This document shows positions 1 through 9,934 of a DNA stretch of 64,000 nucleotides, one piece after another; positions within the stretch are counted from its first letter, which is position 1, and each line of letters begins with the position of its first letter. Origin of the DNA: Gnetum montanum (lineage: Eukaryota; Streptophyta; Gnetopsida; Gnetales; Gnetaceae); NCBI GenBank assembly GCA_015680685.1, contig MNCI01016091.1, positions 78,152 to 142,151 of the forward strand, in the 5' to 3' direction. The position numbers were made by a program, and so were the translations under genes. The notes beneath the pieces were generated by a model, which had not been told where the DNA came from, ran no database searches, and saw nothing but the letters and a program-made list of their open reading frames with translations.

Positions 1-735
1 ATTTTGTTGCACATCCTCCTAAGTGATATTACATTATCTCAACCATTGCATCCCCTAAAAGTACTAGCCATGGTCTTGTGAATCCTCAAGAATTGCTTAG
101 AGAATTTGTCTTGCCTTGAGATATGTAAGCTATGAGTAGATGTGATGAATTAACACAACACTTTTACTTCTAAAGGTAATAAAACACATTCACATAATAA
201 CATTGAGTAAGGTGTTTACATCTCCACCTTTAACTCATCAAGAAGGAAAGTTTTTTGCACTCTTTCAATATCTTTCCAAAGTTTAGCATTGAATTCAAGT
301 CTCCAAACAATACATCCATACAATACAGTAAGATAGATGATATTCCATTGCATTCTAAATCCTTGTACTTGTTTTTAGAAGCATACAAAGCCTTGAAACC
401 TCTTGCTATTTTTTCTTTGATACACTACCCTCACATGTAATTGTTAGTATAAATGAGATCCAAATATTTAAAAGAATCTATTATTGATACATTGTTACCT
501 CTAAAATAGAAGTTATAACAAGTATTTCTTGTACCCCAAATCATCAATTTAGTTTTATCTACATTTACTTGAAGACCTAATTAATGACAATAATTTTCTA
601 AAATTTACAACATATTTTGCCTACCTTTTGCAACAATGGAAATCAAGGCAACATCATTTGCATATAAAAGAAGATTCACTACTTGGGATCCAATTTTGAT
701 AGCATGATTGACTATCTTACCCATTCCACAACCAT
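1..735 (-). pseudogene. LINE reverse transcriptase relic (C-terminal part)
   Basis: Read on the minus strand from about 735 down, the sequence gives a non-LTR reverse transcriptase tail. A block near 690-650 reads LLLYANDVALIS, the polymerase YADD box with N in place of the first D. It is followed near 570-530 by VNVDKTKLMIWGTR, the usual LINE motif after the catalytic box, then by an FKYLDL segment and a KALYASKNKY segment. Several stops and frame changes interrupt it, so it is dead. In LINEs this domain copies RNA into the cut target site. No 5' part, tail or target duplication is visible, and it runs off the left edge. One ambiguous base (n) lies at 738. E1 begins at 790. Confidence 0.7.
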
Positions 736-784
736 TCNATGATAAGATTTTTAAATTTTTTGGATTGTTGATTTAATCTCTTCG

Positions 785-789
785 GCAAC
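785..789. repeat. Target-site duplication of E1, left copy
   Basis: GCAAC lies directly before the TGAT end of the left LTR. The right partner, CCAAC at 5071-5075, matches at four of five positions. A 5-bp duplication is what integrase of this class makes; the mismatch suggests age or an imperfect boundary. Confidence 0.5.
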
Positions 790-1558
790 TGATGAGCCGC
801 GATATCGCATCCATCCATGCGATATCGCGTCCCACCATTATGTCTATAAATAAGAGGCAGACTTCCCTTGTTTTCCCATCTACATCTAGACCTTAGCCAA
901 ACTCTTGCCATTTTACCATTCCAGAGTTAGAATAATTTCCATGTGCTCGCAATAGGAGTCTCAAAGTAAACGTATCTTCGAGCAAATTTGTACCTAAGCA
1001 CACATTTGTGTATGGCAATAAAGACAAATTTTTAGATAAACCTTGCAGCATATGGATTAAGCTAAATAGAATTTAATTATTGTTAAATGATTAATTGCTT
1101 TCCTAGATACTTAATCTTTCTCAACCCTCAACTCTCCTAGTTAAGTGCATTTAGTACGACCGCTTCGAGCACATGCATTACGCTTGGTAACCCAGTAACG
1201 AATAGGGTTTGGTAATCCCAGTAGTGTTGCATTGGTTCAGGGTGTGTACAGAAAGTGAGAACGGATACTGATGCTAGGAAGATTAAAGCTTAGTTAGTGA
1301 AAGTTAGTTACTTAGTCTCTTCACCCTTTCCCCTCTTAGCATAGGCGATAAAAAGATAAAAGACATAAAAATCGCATGCCTCAAGCCTACTTAACCATAC
1401 AATCGTGACAAATACAAGTAATCTTGGGAAGACAACGATTGATTAACCTTAAGTGTTCCATAAGGTGCATAAGCACTTAGTCTACGAAGTTCAACCGAAT
1501 CGCACGTGTAATGCTCGTATTCGTATGGTTGAGTGTAGGGGTACCTTGCCACTCATCA
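790..1558 (+). repeat. E1 5' LTR
   Basis: 769 bp, TGAT...ATCA. Near its start it has two palindromes GCGATATCGC (799-808 and 819-828), then a TATAAATA box (845-852) and an AATAAA signal at about 1017, which fits a U3-R-U5 layout. It matches the LTR at 4304-5070 and, in family terms, those of E2 and E3. Confidence 0.88.
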
Positions 1559-1578
1559 TTGGCACAATTGCCAGGGAC
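1559..1578 (+). other. E1 primer-binding site (degenerate tRNA-Asp type)
   Basis: Starts directly after the LTR as TTGGCACAATTGCCAGGGAC. It is a decayed version of the E2 site, which is complementary to the 3' end of plant tRNA-Asp. Confidence 0.65.
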
Positions 1579-1703
1579 TAAGTTGTTTGTGCACTAAGTA
1601 GAACATAGGAAATCATCCACATCATTGGGAAGCTTAAACGAACCCTTAGGGTTAATCAAGAGAAACATTAAACAATGGTCAATAGCACACCAACAAGGCA
1701 ACA

Positions 1704-1976
1704 ATGTCTTTTTCTTCTCATAAAAGCACTTCACCACCTAGTGATAACACAAAAGACAGTCGACGACACCACATACATAACCAAGAACTGCCAGTTCCTC
1801 AACAGTATCAAGTAGTGTATACTCATCACGATGAGTATATACCTGATTTTACCTTTATCCTCCATCAAGATGAACAACTACGTTGGAGAGACTTGCAAGG
1901 TAACATAGTGTTACCCCCAGATCGTGTAGTCCCTAACATGCTCCTTCGTGCTCTCGCACAGATAGGCATGATGTAG
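1704..1976 (+). pseudogene. E1 gag N-terminal fragment
   Basis: A 90-codon open frame starting MSFSSHKSTSPP and ending ALAQIGMM before a TAG. The same segment follows the primer site in E2 (about 16,225-16,500) with clear residue-level similarity, including YTHHDEYIPDFTFILHQDE and RDLQGNIVLPPD, so it is the N-terminal part of this family's gag. E2 has a TAG at the same place and then continues in frame. Here only a few more gag codons follow before the deletion junction near 1,990-2,014. Gag normally forms the particle that packages element RNA; this stub cannot. Confidence 0.65.
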
Positions 1977-4293
1977 CTATACACAGAATACATTACATGT
2001 GATTATGACACATTATGGAAAGATCGAGAAGAAGAAGGTTCCATGCATCACATACAGTGATACAGAGGGTGATCGCATACAGGAATGTTCAGCATTACCT
2101 GCATGCAACCGGTGTGCCTAGGAAACTAACATACAAAAGTGCATGTATGTAGCAACCACATAACAAGAAAACACCCGGTGGTTGACAGCTAATAAAAAAA
2201 GCAACTCATCAACATGCTGCATGGAACTAACTGGGGGAACAACTTGCAACCACAACGAAAGCATAGATACATTAGAGCATGAGTGTCGCCAACTTCCAAC
2301 CCTTAACCTGAAAACATCAATTGGAAAAGTTTGGACACTTCTAAAAAGTTCAAATAAGCACTCATTATTTCAGATCTCTCCCTTTCAATTCAGTCATGGG
2401 GGAGATGGCCACCTATTCTGATCATTCGAGGCCCTCAGTTCCTTTTTAAGTTTTTTTTTACACATTTTTGTTTTACACATTTTTTGTTTTAAGAATTTCT
2501 TTAACTTTTTTCTTCTTTTTGTTTTACAACATCGTTCATAATTTTTCTTTTATTTGTATGTGTATGTGTGTTTATCCATCTTGTAAGTTTGTCACCTAAT
2601 AAGTGCTCTTGGTGATGGTATGAACTGTATTTCATTAGTTGCTAATGTTTGGTTTTTACCTTTAAGTTACAATGTTGATACTAAAGTATGGTTCTTTTGA
2701 TATAACAGGCAATGAGTTCACATCACCCATGCATCCATAAATTTCTATGGTTTCTCTTGGCTTGGAAATGTGACTGGGCATTTATCAATGAATCAGTGAC
2801 TAGGCATTTATCAAACTAAGGAAGGACTCAAGGATTGAAAAGGGTGTGACTTTAAGGGGACTTGATGCATCTGTGTTGCCCATTCTCTTGGGTGCTTGGA
2901 TGTTTTCTTCTTCAGTTTTCTTACCATTCTAACGTTACTCCATTATTGGGAAGCTGAGACTCATGAAAATAAAAATAAATACATCTTTGCATGGTGTGGT
3001 TCTCACGCAAAACACAAAAAAAAAATAGTGGGAATTCAAAGCATACACCTTAGACAAAATAATCATCTGGGCTACAAACACTGGTTATGGAACTAAAAAC
3101 ATGTTCCCTCTAACTAAGGCCCTTCTCACTTCCCACTTTCTCCTTTCTCATCTCGTCGAAATGGTGGTGACTCTTTGAGGGAGGTATTCTTGTTACTTCA
3201 AGTGGATGGATTGGCCACATGTATTAATGCGAAGTCATTGGATGTGGATGGTTTGAGGCTGGATTTGGAATGAGATCTACCAAGTCACATTAACCATCAA
3301 TACACAAGGGGCTGTACACCACCTTGTTCTTGAGACTCCATTCCATTCTCTTCTTTCCATCATTCTTTCTCCATTGTTCACCTCATTGCCGATTGTATCA
3401 GTAGCTCATATGTTGGTTGATGCGTTGTTTTCTTTTTGGTAAACTCTTGTGGTTAAGACTTTAACTCTTGCTTCCAAATGACATTTCCAGAGCCTACGGA
3501 CTCTTTAAATGTGGAAATGTCAGGGCATTAAGAGCATGAGCTTGCTTTGGGGAGGACCCACTAGCATTCCTATTTGGTGCATCAGTTGATTTCTTTCCCT
3601 TAAACATTTTTGCAATCAACATTATTTTTTTCATTTCCATCTTGACATCTATTTCGTCGACGTTCCAATTGTCTCTTTTTCTCCATCTTTCTTATTCCTT
3701 GTCTTTTTCCATTCTATTGCTATCAGAGGTTCGCTCTTAGCCATGGGGATCTTGGCCCAATTTTTTCAATTTTCTCCTAACCCCTACGCCTTCGGTAGTC
3801 ACCAATATTATATCTCCAGAATCCGCAATTAGCCATACCAAAACTAAGCCAATGGACCTTTCACCGAAGCAAGGTATCAATTGCATTGTGATTCAATTAT
3901 CCTTGCTAACATAAGACTGTGTTGTGTGTGCAGATAGCAATCATACAACAATGGATTGGATTTGGAGGGAACACTTGGAATGGATCGATGCTGAAGCAAT
4001 TATGCAAGGAACAAGATCAATGGTGCACTTATGGATGGACAACAAAAAGCGCAATCTAGGCATGGTAGCAACAGATCTCTTCTCTCTTCTCTCTTCTCTC
4101 TCAACTGCCAAATAAGGTCTGATGTCAAATGTATAAAGTGTTCACTCTTGTTGTTGTGAACACTAATTTTGTCATGTTTTGTAATGATGATCCATTCACA
4201 TGTCATCCCATTTACCATTAGTGTCATCCCAGTCAATAATCCCATACCTTCCCAATATTTTGTAAGGAACTTGAGGACAAGTTTTTATTCAGT
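1977..4293 (+). other. E1 interior without pol: non-coding 3' half
   Basis: From about 2,014 this matches E2 19,093-21,392 and holds no domain I recognise. It is T-rich around 2,430-2,570. Landmarks shared with E2 are a second purine tract CAGTCATGGGGG (2391-2402), the block GCTTTGGGGAGGACCCACT (3544-3562) and a pyrimidine run TCTCTTCTCTC near 4,080. Reverse transcriptase, RNase H and integrase are absent. Confidence 0.7.
3924..4115 (+). other. Small ORF conserved between E1 and E2 (unknown)
   Basis: About 63 codons with no recognised domain and no certain start. The track HLEWIDAEAIMQGTR followed by LWMDNKKRNLG has a close partner in E2 at 21,027-21,227 (HMEWISVEAAMQGTR, LWMDNKRRNLG). It lies between the shared 19-nt block and the 3' purine tract, the place where E3 has its large accessory ORF, so it may be a remnant of an accessory or captured exon. 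A splice-acceptor-like TGTGTGCAG stands just upstream. It could equally be conserved only because the copies are related. Confidence 0.3.
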
Positions 4294-4303
4294 CATGGGG
4301 GTA
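4294..4303 (+). other. E1 polypurine tract
   Basis: CATGGGGGTA directly before the 3' LTR start TGAT. The same ten bases precede the 3' LTRs of E2 and E3, which marks it as the plus-strand priming site. Confidence 0.75.
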
Positions 4304-5070
4304 TGATAAGCTGCGATATCGCGTACGTGATATCGCGTCCCGCCATTATGTTTATAAATAAGAGGCAGACTTCCCTTGTTTTCCCATCTAGATCTAGACC
4401 TTATCCAAACTCTTGCCATTTTACCATTCCAAAATTACAATAATTTCCATGTGCCCGCAGTAGGAGTCTCAAAGTGAATGGATCTTTATTCGAGAAAATT
4501 TGTACCTGAGCACACATTTCTGTACGACAATAAAGATAAACTTTTAGATAAACCTTGCAGCATATGGATTAAGCTAAATAGAATTTAATTATTGTTAAAT
4601 GATTAATTTTTTTCCTAGATACTTAATCTCTCTCAACCCTCAACTCTCCTAGTTAAGTGCATTCAGTATGACCGCTTCAAGCACGTGCGTTACGCTTGGT
4701 AACCCAGTAACAAATAGTGTTTGGTAATCCCAGTAGCGTTGCATTAGTTCAGGGTGTGTACAACAAGTGGGAATGGATACTGATGCTAGGACGATTAAAG
4801 CTTAGTTAGTGAAAGTTAGTTACTTAGTCTCTTCACCCTTTCCCCTATCAGCATAGGCAATAAAAAGATAAAAGACATAAAAATCACATACCTCAAGCCT
4901 ACTTAACCATACAACCGTGAAAAATACAAGTAAGCTTGGGAAGACAATGATTGATTAACCTTAAGTGTTCCATAAGGCGCATAAGCACTTAGTCTGTGGA
5001 GTTCGACTGGATCGTGCGTGTAACGCTCGTATTCGTATGGTTGAGTGTAGGGGTACCTCGCCACTCATCA
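4304..5070 (+). repeat. E1 3' LTR
   Basis: 767 bp, similar along its length to 790-1558. GCGATATCGC is at 4313-4322 and the TATAAATA box at 4353-4360. It ends CTCATCA, followed by the CCAAC flank. Confidence 0.88.
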
Positions 5071-5280
5071 CCAACAAATTCTTACTCATAAAATATCAAT
5101 CAATTTGACTTGCCTCTAATTGGCTTCCTACCTCTAAATGCCATTTTGCTAATATAATTTTTTTTTTCCTTTTACATTTTCCCAGAGTTTTTTAAATATT
5201 AATTATTTTACCAAATTGTGAACTTTTTTAGGATTAGAATATAGAATGTATTCTTGAGTATTCCATTTATTAAGCCATAG
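5071..5280 (-). other. Short spacer between E1 and E3
   Basis: About 205 bp of AT-rich host or older-repeat DNA. The minus strand has an interrupted open stretch (WNTQEYILYSNPKKV) that would run on from 13,706 if E3 were removed, so it may belong to the old LINE-like sequence into which E3 inserted. Its last five bases, CATAG (5276-5280), are the left target duplication of E3. Confidence 0.4.
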
Positions 5281-6078
5281 TGATGAGTGGCAAGGTACCC
5301 CTACACTCAACGATATGAATAAGAGCATGTACGCACGATCCAGTTGAACTTCGTAAACAGACTAGTTGTGGTATCTAGATAGTTACTAGTTGATCGCAGT
5401 TCACTATCTTCCCACCTAGACTAGTATTTGCTTTGTCAAATATGGTTTAGCCCAGAGTGAGATGTATGATGTAGTTCCTATACTAGTGCTACTCCTAGAG
5501 ACAATGGAAGTAACCTTGTTTAAGCTAATAGGGAATGGGAGAAGAGAATCTAAGCTAGCCTAAGTGCGATGAGCATTCGTCCTTAATCATCCATACACAT
5601 CTTGGACCTCATGTACTACTACTGAGATTACCAAGCGCATGTCCTAGGTATGCTACTAGGATACCAAGTAGTCACACTTAAATGCTCGTGNAAGCAATAA
5701 ATAATAATAACAATTAAGCAATTAAAACTAAGTGAATGCTACAATGATGAAGTAATCTCAATCTTTATTGCCAGTCATGTGCATGTCCAAGTACGTCACA
5801 CTCGAAATAAAGGTTCCGTATAATTACAGTCATCACACTACGAGCATACACTAGGGAAAGAGTTGACATGAACTAAAAATGAACAAAAAGACTCTACTTC
5901 TACACTTACTTACTTCGACCCCCTTTTTCATGTGCCCAAATGTGTATTTATAGGCTTACACAGGAATCATGATATCATGTATCTGATATTGTTAGTTAGG
6001 TTGCGATATCACGTACTCGATATCATGGATTCGATATCGTGGGTTTGATATCAGAGCCTGACAAATCATGGTTCATCA
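5281..6078 (-). repeat. E3 3' LTR (left in the window)
   Basis: 798 bp; starts TGATGAGTGG and ends GTTCATCA on the plus strand. The promoter TATTTATA (TATAAATA on the minus strand) is at 5945-5952, with a series of GATATC-like words at about 5,965-6,055. Relative to the partner LTR it lacks about 69 nt at the n at 5691. Confidence 0.88.
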
Positions 6079-6088
6079 TACCCCCATG
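6079..6088 (-). other. E3 polypurine tract
   Basis: TACCCCCATG on the plus strand, that is CATGGGGGTA on the element strand, directly before the 3' LTR and identical to the tracts of E1 and E2. Confidence 0.75.
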
Positions 6089-6329
6089 ACTGAATGAAAA
6101 CTCGTCCTTGAGTCAAACAAAATGAGAATAAGTTCAATTGATTACATAATGGATAGGTATGGTATTATTGACTAACTAGAAATTTATTCATGCCGTAGTG
6201 GAAAATTGAATACAACAAAATTGGGACACAAACATAGAATTACAAAATTTATTGGAACTCATATGGTTCCTAGTGGTAGTGTCTCCTCCATGGATCTCTT
6301 CCCCTTGTCTTGTGTTATAGGTTTTGGAA

Positions 6330-9026
6330 GTTGATGGCTCTAAAGGAGTGCCTGGAGCTTTTCCTCTTCAGTTCAGGGATCCTTTGTTGTCCATGCTAAT
6401 GTTCCAATGTTTGATGAAGTCAACACCTCCCATGGAAACGACAGTTGTGGAAACATTTGGTTGGCCTTAACATAGCAAGCCGCAAGCAGCCGTCATTCCT
6501 CTTCATAGGCTCTAGCTTTATCCTTGTATTCTTGGCAATCTGTAAGCCATTGAGCCAATTCTACCATGAAAACTTTTTGTCCCTGGTAGCTAGCCTTGAC
6601 CACCTCTAATTCAGAATTTTCTACTTCTAATTTTTGTAGCATCTTCTTGTGCTCAGCAAATTCTATTTCATATTTCGCATAGGTGGTTGTTACCTACTTT
6701 TCTAACTCTATTCTCGGGTGTCCTACTATTAACATGGCTAAGTTGGCATACCGTAGGTTTGCCAATTCCATGTACTCTATAAGATCTTGTATCTACAGGT
6801 CCCGACTCTTGAGCTCTGCTTGGTGGAAGAATGCATAGGTATCCAATATGGCCCGCCAATCAGTGTTTTGAGCATTAAGAGTGTTGATATGGGCCTTGGC
6901 CAGATGGACTTATTTTTCAATTACTTGCTTGTACATTCCCACCTGGTCCCTGAAGTGTTCCTTTAGCTTCTCATGTCTCTTGGCCTTGTTTTTTCACACG
7001 CTTATTTCAATGGCCGTCTTTTGACAAATTGCACGTACCTCCTCCATTGAGAGGGTTCGATTTTCTCTAGCCAAGCGATTCATGTCCTGGTTGACCCTAA
7101 CTAATTGTTTTCTTAACTGCTGAAAATTTTCTTCAAGAACATTCATTTGTTTTTTCATGGTGGTCAACTGAAGATTGTCTCCAGCAAGCTATTTATTCTC
7201 CTCTTGCAAGGCCTTGAGTGCTTTGACATGTGCATATGTCTAAGCTTGTGCCTTAGAAGGATCCCAATTGGCCTTCTCTTTCTCCTCTACCACCCTTTTA
7301 TTTTTTGCTAATAATTTATAAAGTTGCTCTGTCTTGAAGGACTCTAGCTATTCTGCAAGAATAAATTGAGATGGGTCCTGCTGTGCAGCTTGTAGGGTGA
7401 TGAGCTTCTCTTGGAATCTTTCCAACTTCGCCTCTACATGCTCAGCCCTAATCTCTACCATAACCAACTTTCCTTTGGTGAAGATGAGGTTTGATTGAGT
7501 TTCTGTGACATCTTGAGGAATGTCAAACAGGGATGTCATCACTTGTCTTATCTGCAGCAACTGATCGAGAACATCCTCATGCTCCACAGGAGTCATCGAG
7601 GGATCGGCCAAAGTTTGAGCATCGCATGCTCCCGTAAAATCCGCTAATGGCACAACAAGGACATTGAATGATTCTTTTATGTGGTTCGTGACTACTTCTA
7701 TGGCTCTTGCTGCATCTTGGTGCTGCATGACCACTGTTGTGGCCCCATCACCAGTTTCTAATTACACCTAAAAGGATGTTGTGTTCCCTGAGATCTATTG
7801 TGACCAGTGCAATTCCCCTCCTCCTTTTTGGATTGACACCTCGTCCCATGCATAATTGATGAAGACCGTGGATCATATAGTATCATCTATGACCCAGAAG
7901 AGGTTGGTCTCATCATGGCTTCCCTTGCTAACCGTCTCAGCGATGGCCCTGAGATGGCTCATCGATGGTCAATAATCCTATGGCAGTGGCGACGGTTGGT
8001 CTTGCTAGCCTGTGCTAGGCCTCACTTCTTATTGGTGACTGGGCCTTATGCTTGGGAGTTGGCTAGGCCTTGCAGTTTGAGTTGCAGTGGGCCCCACTGT
8101 CTATTCTTGTTCCAGCTCTAGGGTCTCACCAGCACTTTTCCTTGGGGCTGGTGGCTTCAGCAATTTAGTAAATGAAGCATTTTGGGCCCTTTTGGGGACG
8201 TCATTGGTGTACCCCAAAATTCTAGCACACAAGCACAGCTTTCTAATGAGACAGGGGAAGGGCAATGCAAACTTCCCTATCTTGCATTCCTCAAACTACC
8301 TTAAAATATCTATTAGATATAGATGGGGTAGGTTGACATTAACCTTGCCCATCAATATTGCACTTCCTCTAGCCGCATATGTGGAGATTCTGTTCAGCCC
8401 TTTTGTGGGGAAGATGTGATATGTACCAATCTTAAAATATATTCTCTCTTCCAGTGTCAATTCTCCATACGTTTTGTCCTCCTTGTCGTACGTCCTTTTC
8501 AACCAGATCTTTCGTGCATTAGCATCGAAGTGAGTGGGTAAGTGAGCAACTTTTAGCCCTGTATTTGGAAGATTCAACACTTTCAAAATGGCTTTGGTAG
8601 AGAAATCTACAGAAACACCACCAATATCAACTATGGTGCCATCTTCATTATTGTGCCAAAATTGATACGTCTCTCCTAAGTACCAGGCACCACTTTCAAA
8701 GAGGATAGGCCATAATGGAGACCCTTTGAGTTGGTCCCTGACTACCTCAGGAGCAAATTCAGTGAAAGGTCCAAAGTTGAGTTCCACTATTATAGCTACT
8801 AACGTGGACCTGTCATGAATTGCCTGAACACACTCCAGGGACAACATGAGATGTTGTCCTTATTCAACTGCTTCACCGGCTCCTCCTTCAGCCTGTCCCG
8901 ATTGCATAGTAATAGGAGGCTCTTGATGGATGTTGAATGATTGTGCCTCCTATTTTGTATGGTCCTCAAGAGATGCCTAGCCTCTGCCTCTCCTTGGTCG
9001 TTTAGCTGTCCACATTTAGGGGCCAT
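6330..9026 (-). pseudogene. E3 accessory protein ORF (unknown, globular domain plus coiled coil), broken
   Basis: A nearly continuous coding track of about 900 codons with several stops and frame changes. It begins MAPKCGQ at 9026. A globular part in another frame follows (8847-8296), with stretches such as WPILFESGAWYLGETYQFW and VSVDFSTKAILKVLNLP. A Pro/Ser/Thr/Gln-rich linker lies at about 8,250-7,900. The long tail from about 7,770 to 6,330 is rich in E, K, L and Q with heptad spacing (open 7734-7348, then continuing with scattered stops) and looks like a coiled coil. It is not gag, protease, reverse transcriptase or integrase. Athila and related plant elements are known to carry extra ORFs; I do not recognise this one firmly. 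A promoter-like block sits about 500 bp upstream. Confidence 0.5.
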
Positions 9027-9530
9027 CTACAATCACACGGGATCGACTATTAGTAAGGTTACTTACAAAATTTCATTTATACCTTACTTCTTGCCCTTAA
9101 TAAATTCATGTCTTGTTTAGTGTGATCCAAAGTTAGAGAATTTCATGAGAATGTCCCTTAAAAGTTTTGATATTGGGCCCAATTTCATTAGGTGGCTCCA
9201 AAATTTAATTCTCATGGTGTGGGTGAAGAGATAAAATTGATTTGACAACGTGTTTAACATTTTAATGGTCATTTACCCTTTATAATATCCTTCGGGCAAC
9301 AATGAATTTTGGAAAAATTATGCACAACTTGGAGTGTACCCTTCCCCCACGACTAAGCTGAACACTCCAGGTTCAAATAGGTTCAATTGAAATGGGAATC
9401 AGAGTGTTAACGAGCAAGTTATGGATGTTTGAACGATATGTGTGCAAGCTAGCAAATTTGTGGAAGAAAAATTGAATAAATCCCCTCGCATGAATAGTGC
9501 AAAATGATGTTGACGTGTGCGGGGGGTCCA

Positions 9531-9622
9531 TATATATAGTTTTTATGGGCACAATATCACGTACCCGATAACGTAGACCCAATATCGCATCGGACCTGAT
9601 ATCAGGTACCCGATATCATGGC
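9531..9622 (-). promoter_or_regulatory. Internal U3-like promoter block in E3
   Basis: On the element strand, a run of GATATC and near-GATATC words (9622-9547) is followed by TATATATA (9538-9531). The LTRs show the same order: a GATATC array, then a TATA box a few tens of bases later. The block lies inside the element, about 500 bp before the accessory ORF start at 9026, so it could drive that ORF separately. It could also be the relic of an old LTR end. Confidence 0.4.
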
Positions 9623-9934
9623 CCATTAAAAATAGGGTACTTAGTAAAATTGATGAATTTCTGAATTTCAAAAGCCAAAAATGAAGGATTCAAGGTTAAT
9701 TTGAAAGGTCTAAGGTATCAGTGAATAGACCAGAAGGCACAAAAAGTATAATGGGGTAGAATCAGGCAATAAAATTCATGAATAAGATGAGGAAAAAGGA
9801 CATGTTTTGGTGCATAGGAATGTTTGAATTAGAAGGATGATAAAGGAAAGAATAACATTGGCAATGCAGTACTCAGAGGGCATAAAATGATGTGATGACG
9901 ATGTGCAATGAGTGTAAATTACAAAGGTTATGCA

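Larger units (their letters stand above)
790..5070 (+). mobile_element. LTR retrotransposon E1 (deleted, non-autonomous, Ty3/gypsy Athila-like)
   Basis: Two similar LTRs (790-1558 and 4304-5070) enclose an interior of about 2.7 kb with a degenerate primer-binding site after the left LTR and a purine tract (CATGGGGGTA) before the right one. LTRs start TGAT and end ATCA. The interior holds only the first part of gag, then jumps to sequence matching E2 from about 19,090 onward. Compared with E2, about 2.6 kb carrying the gag core, zinc knuckle and protease is missing. There is no reverse transcriptase or integrase. It could have moved only with proteins supplied by another element. The flanking 5-mers match at four of five bases. 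Confidence 0.85.
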
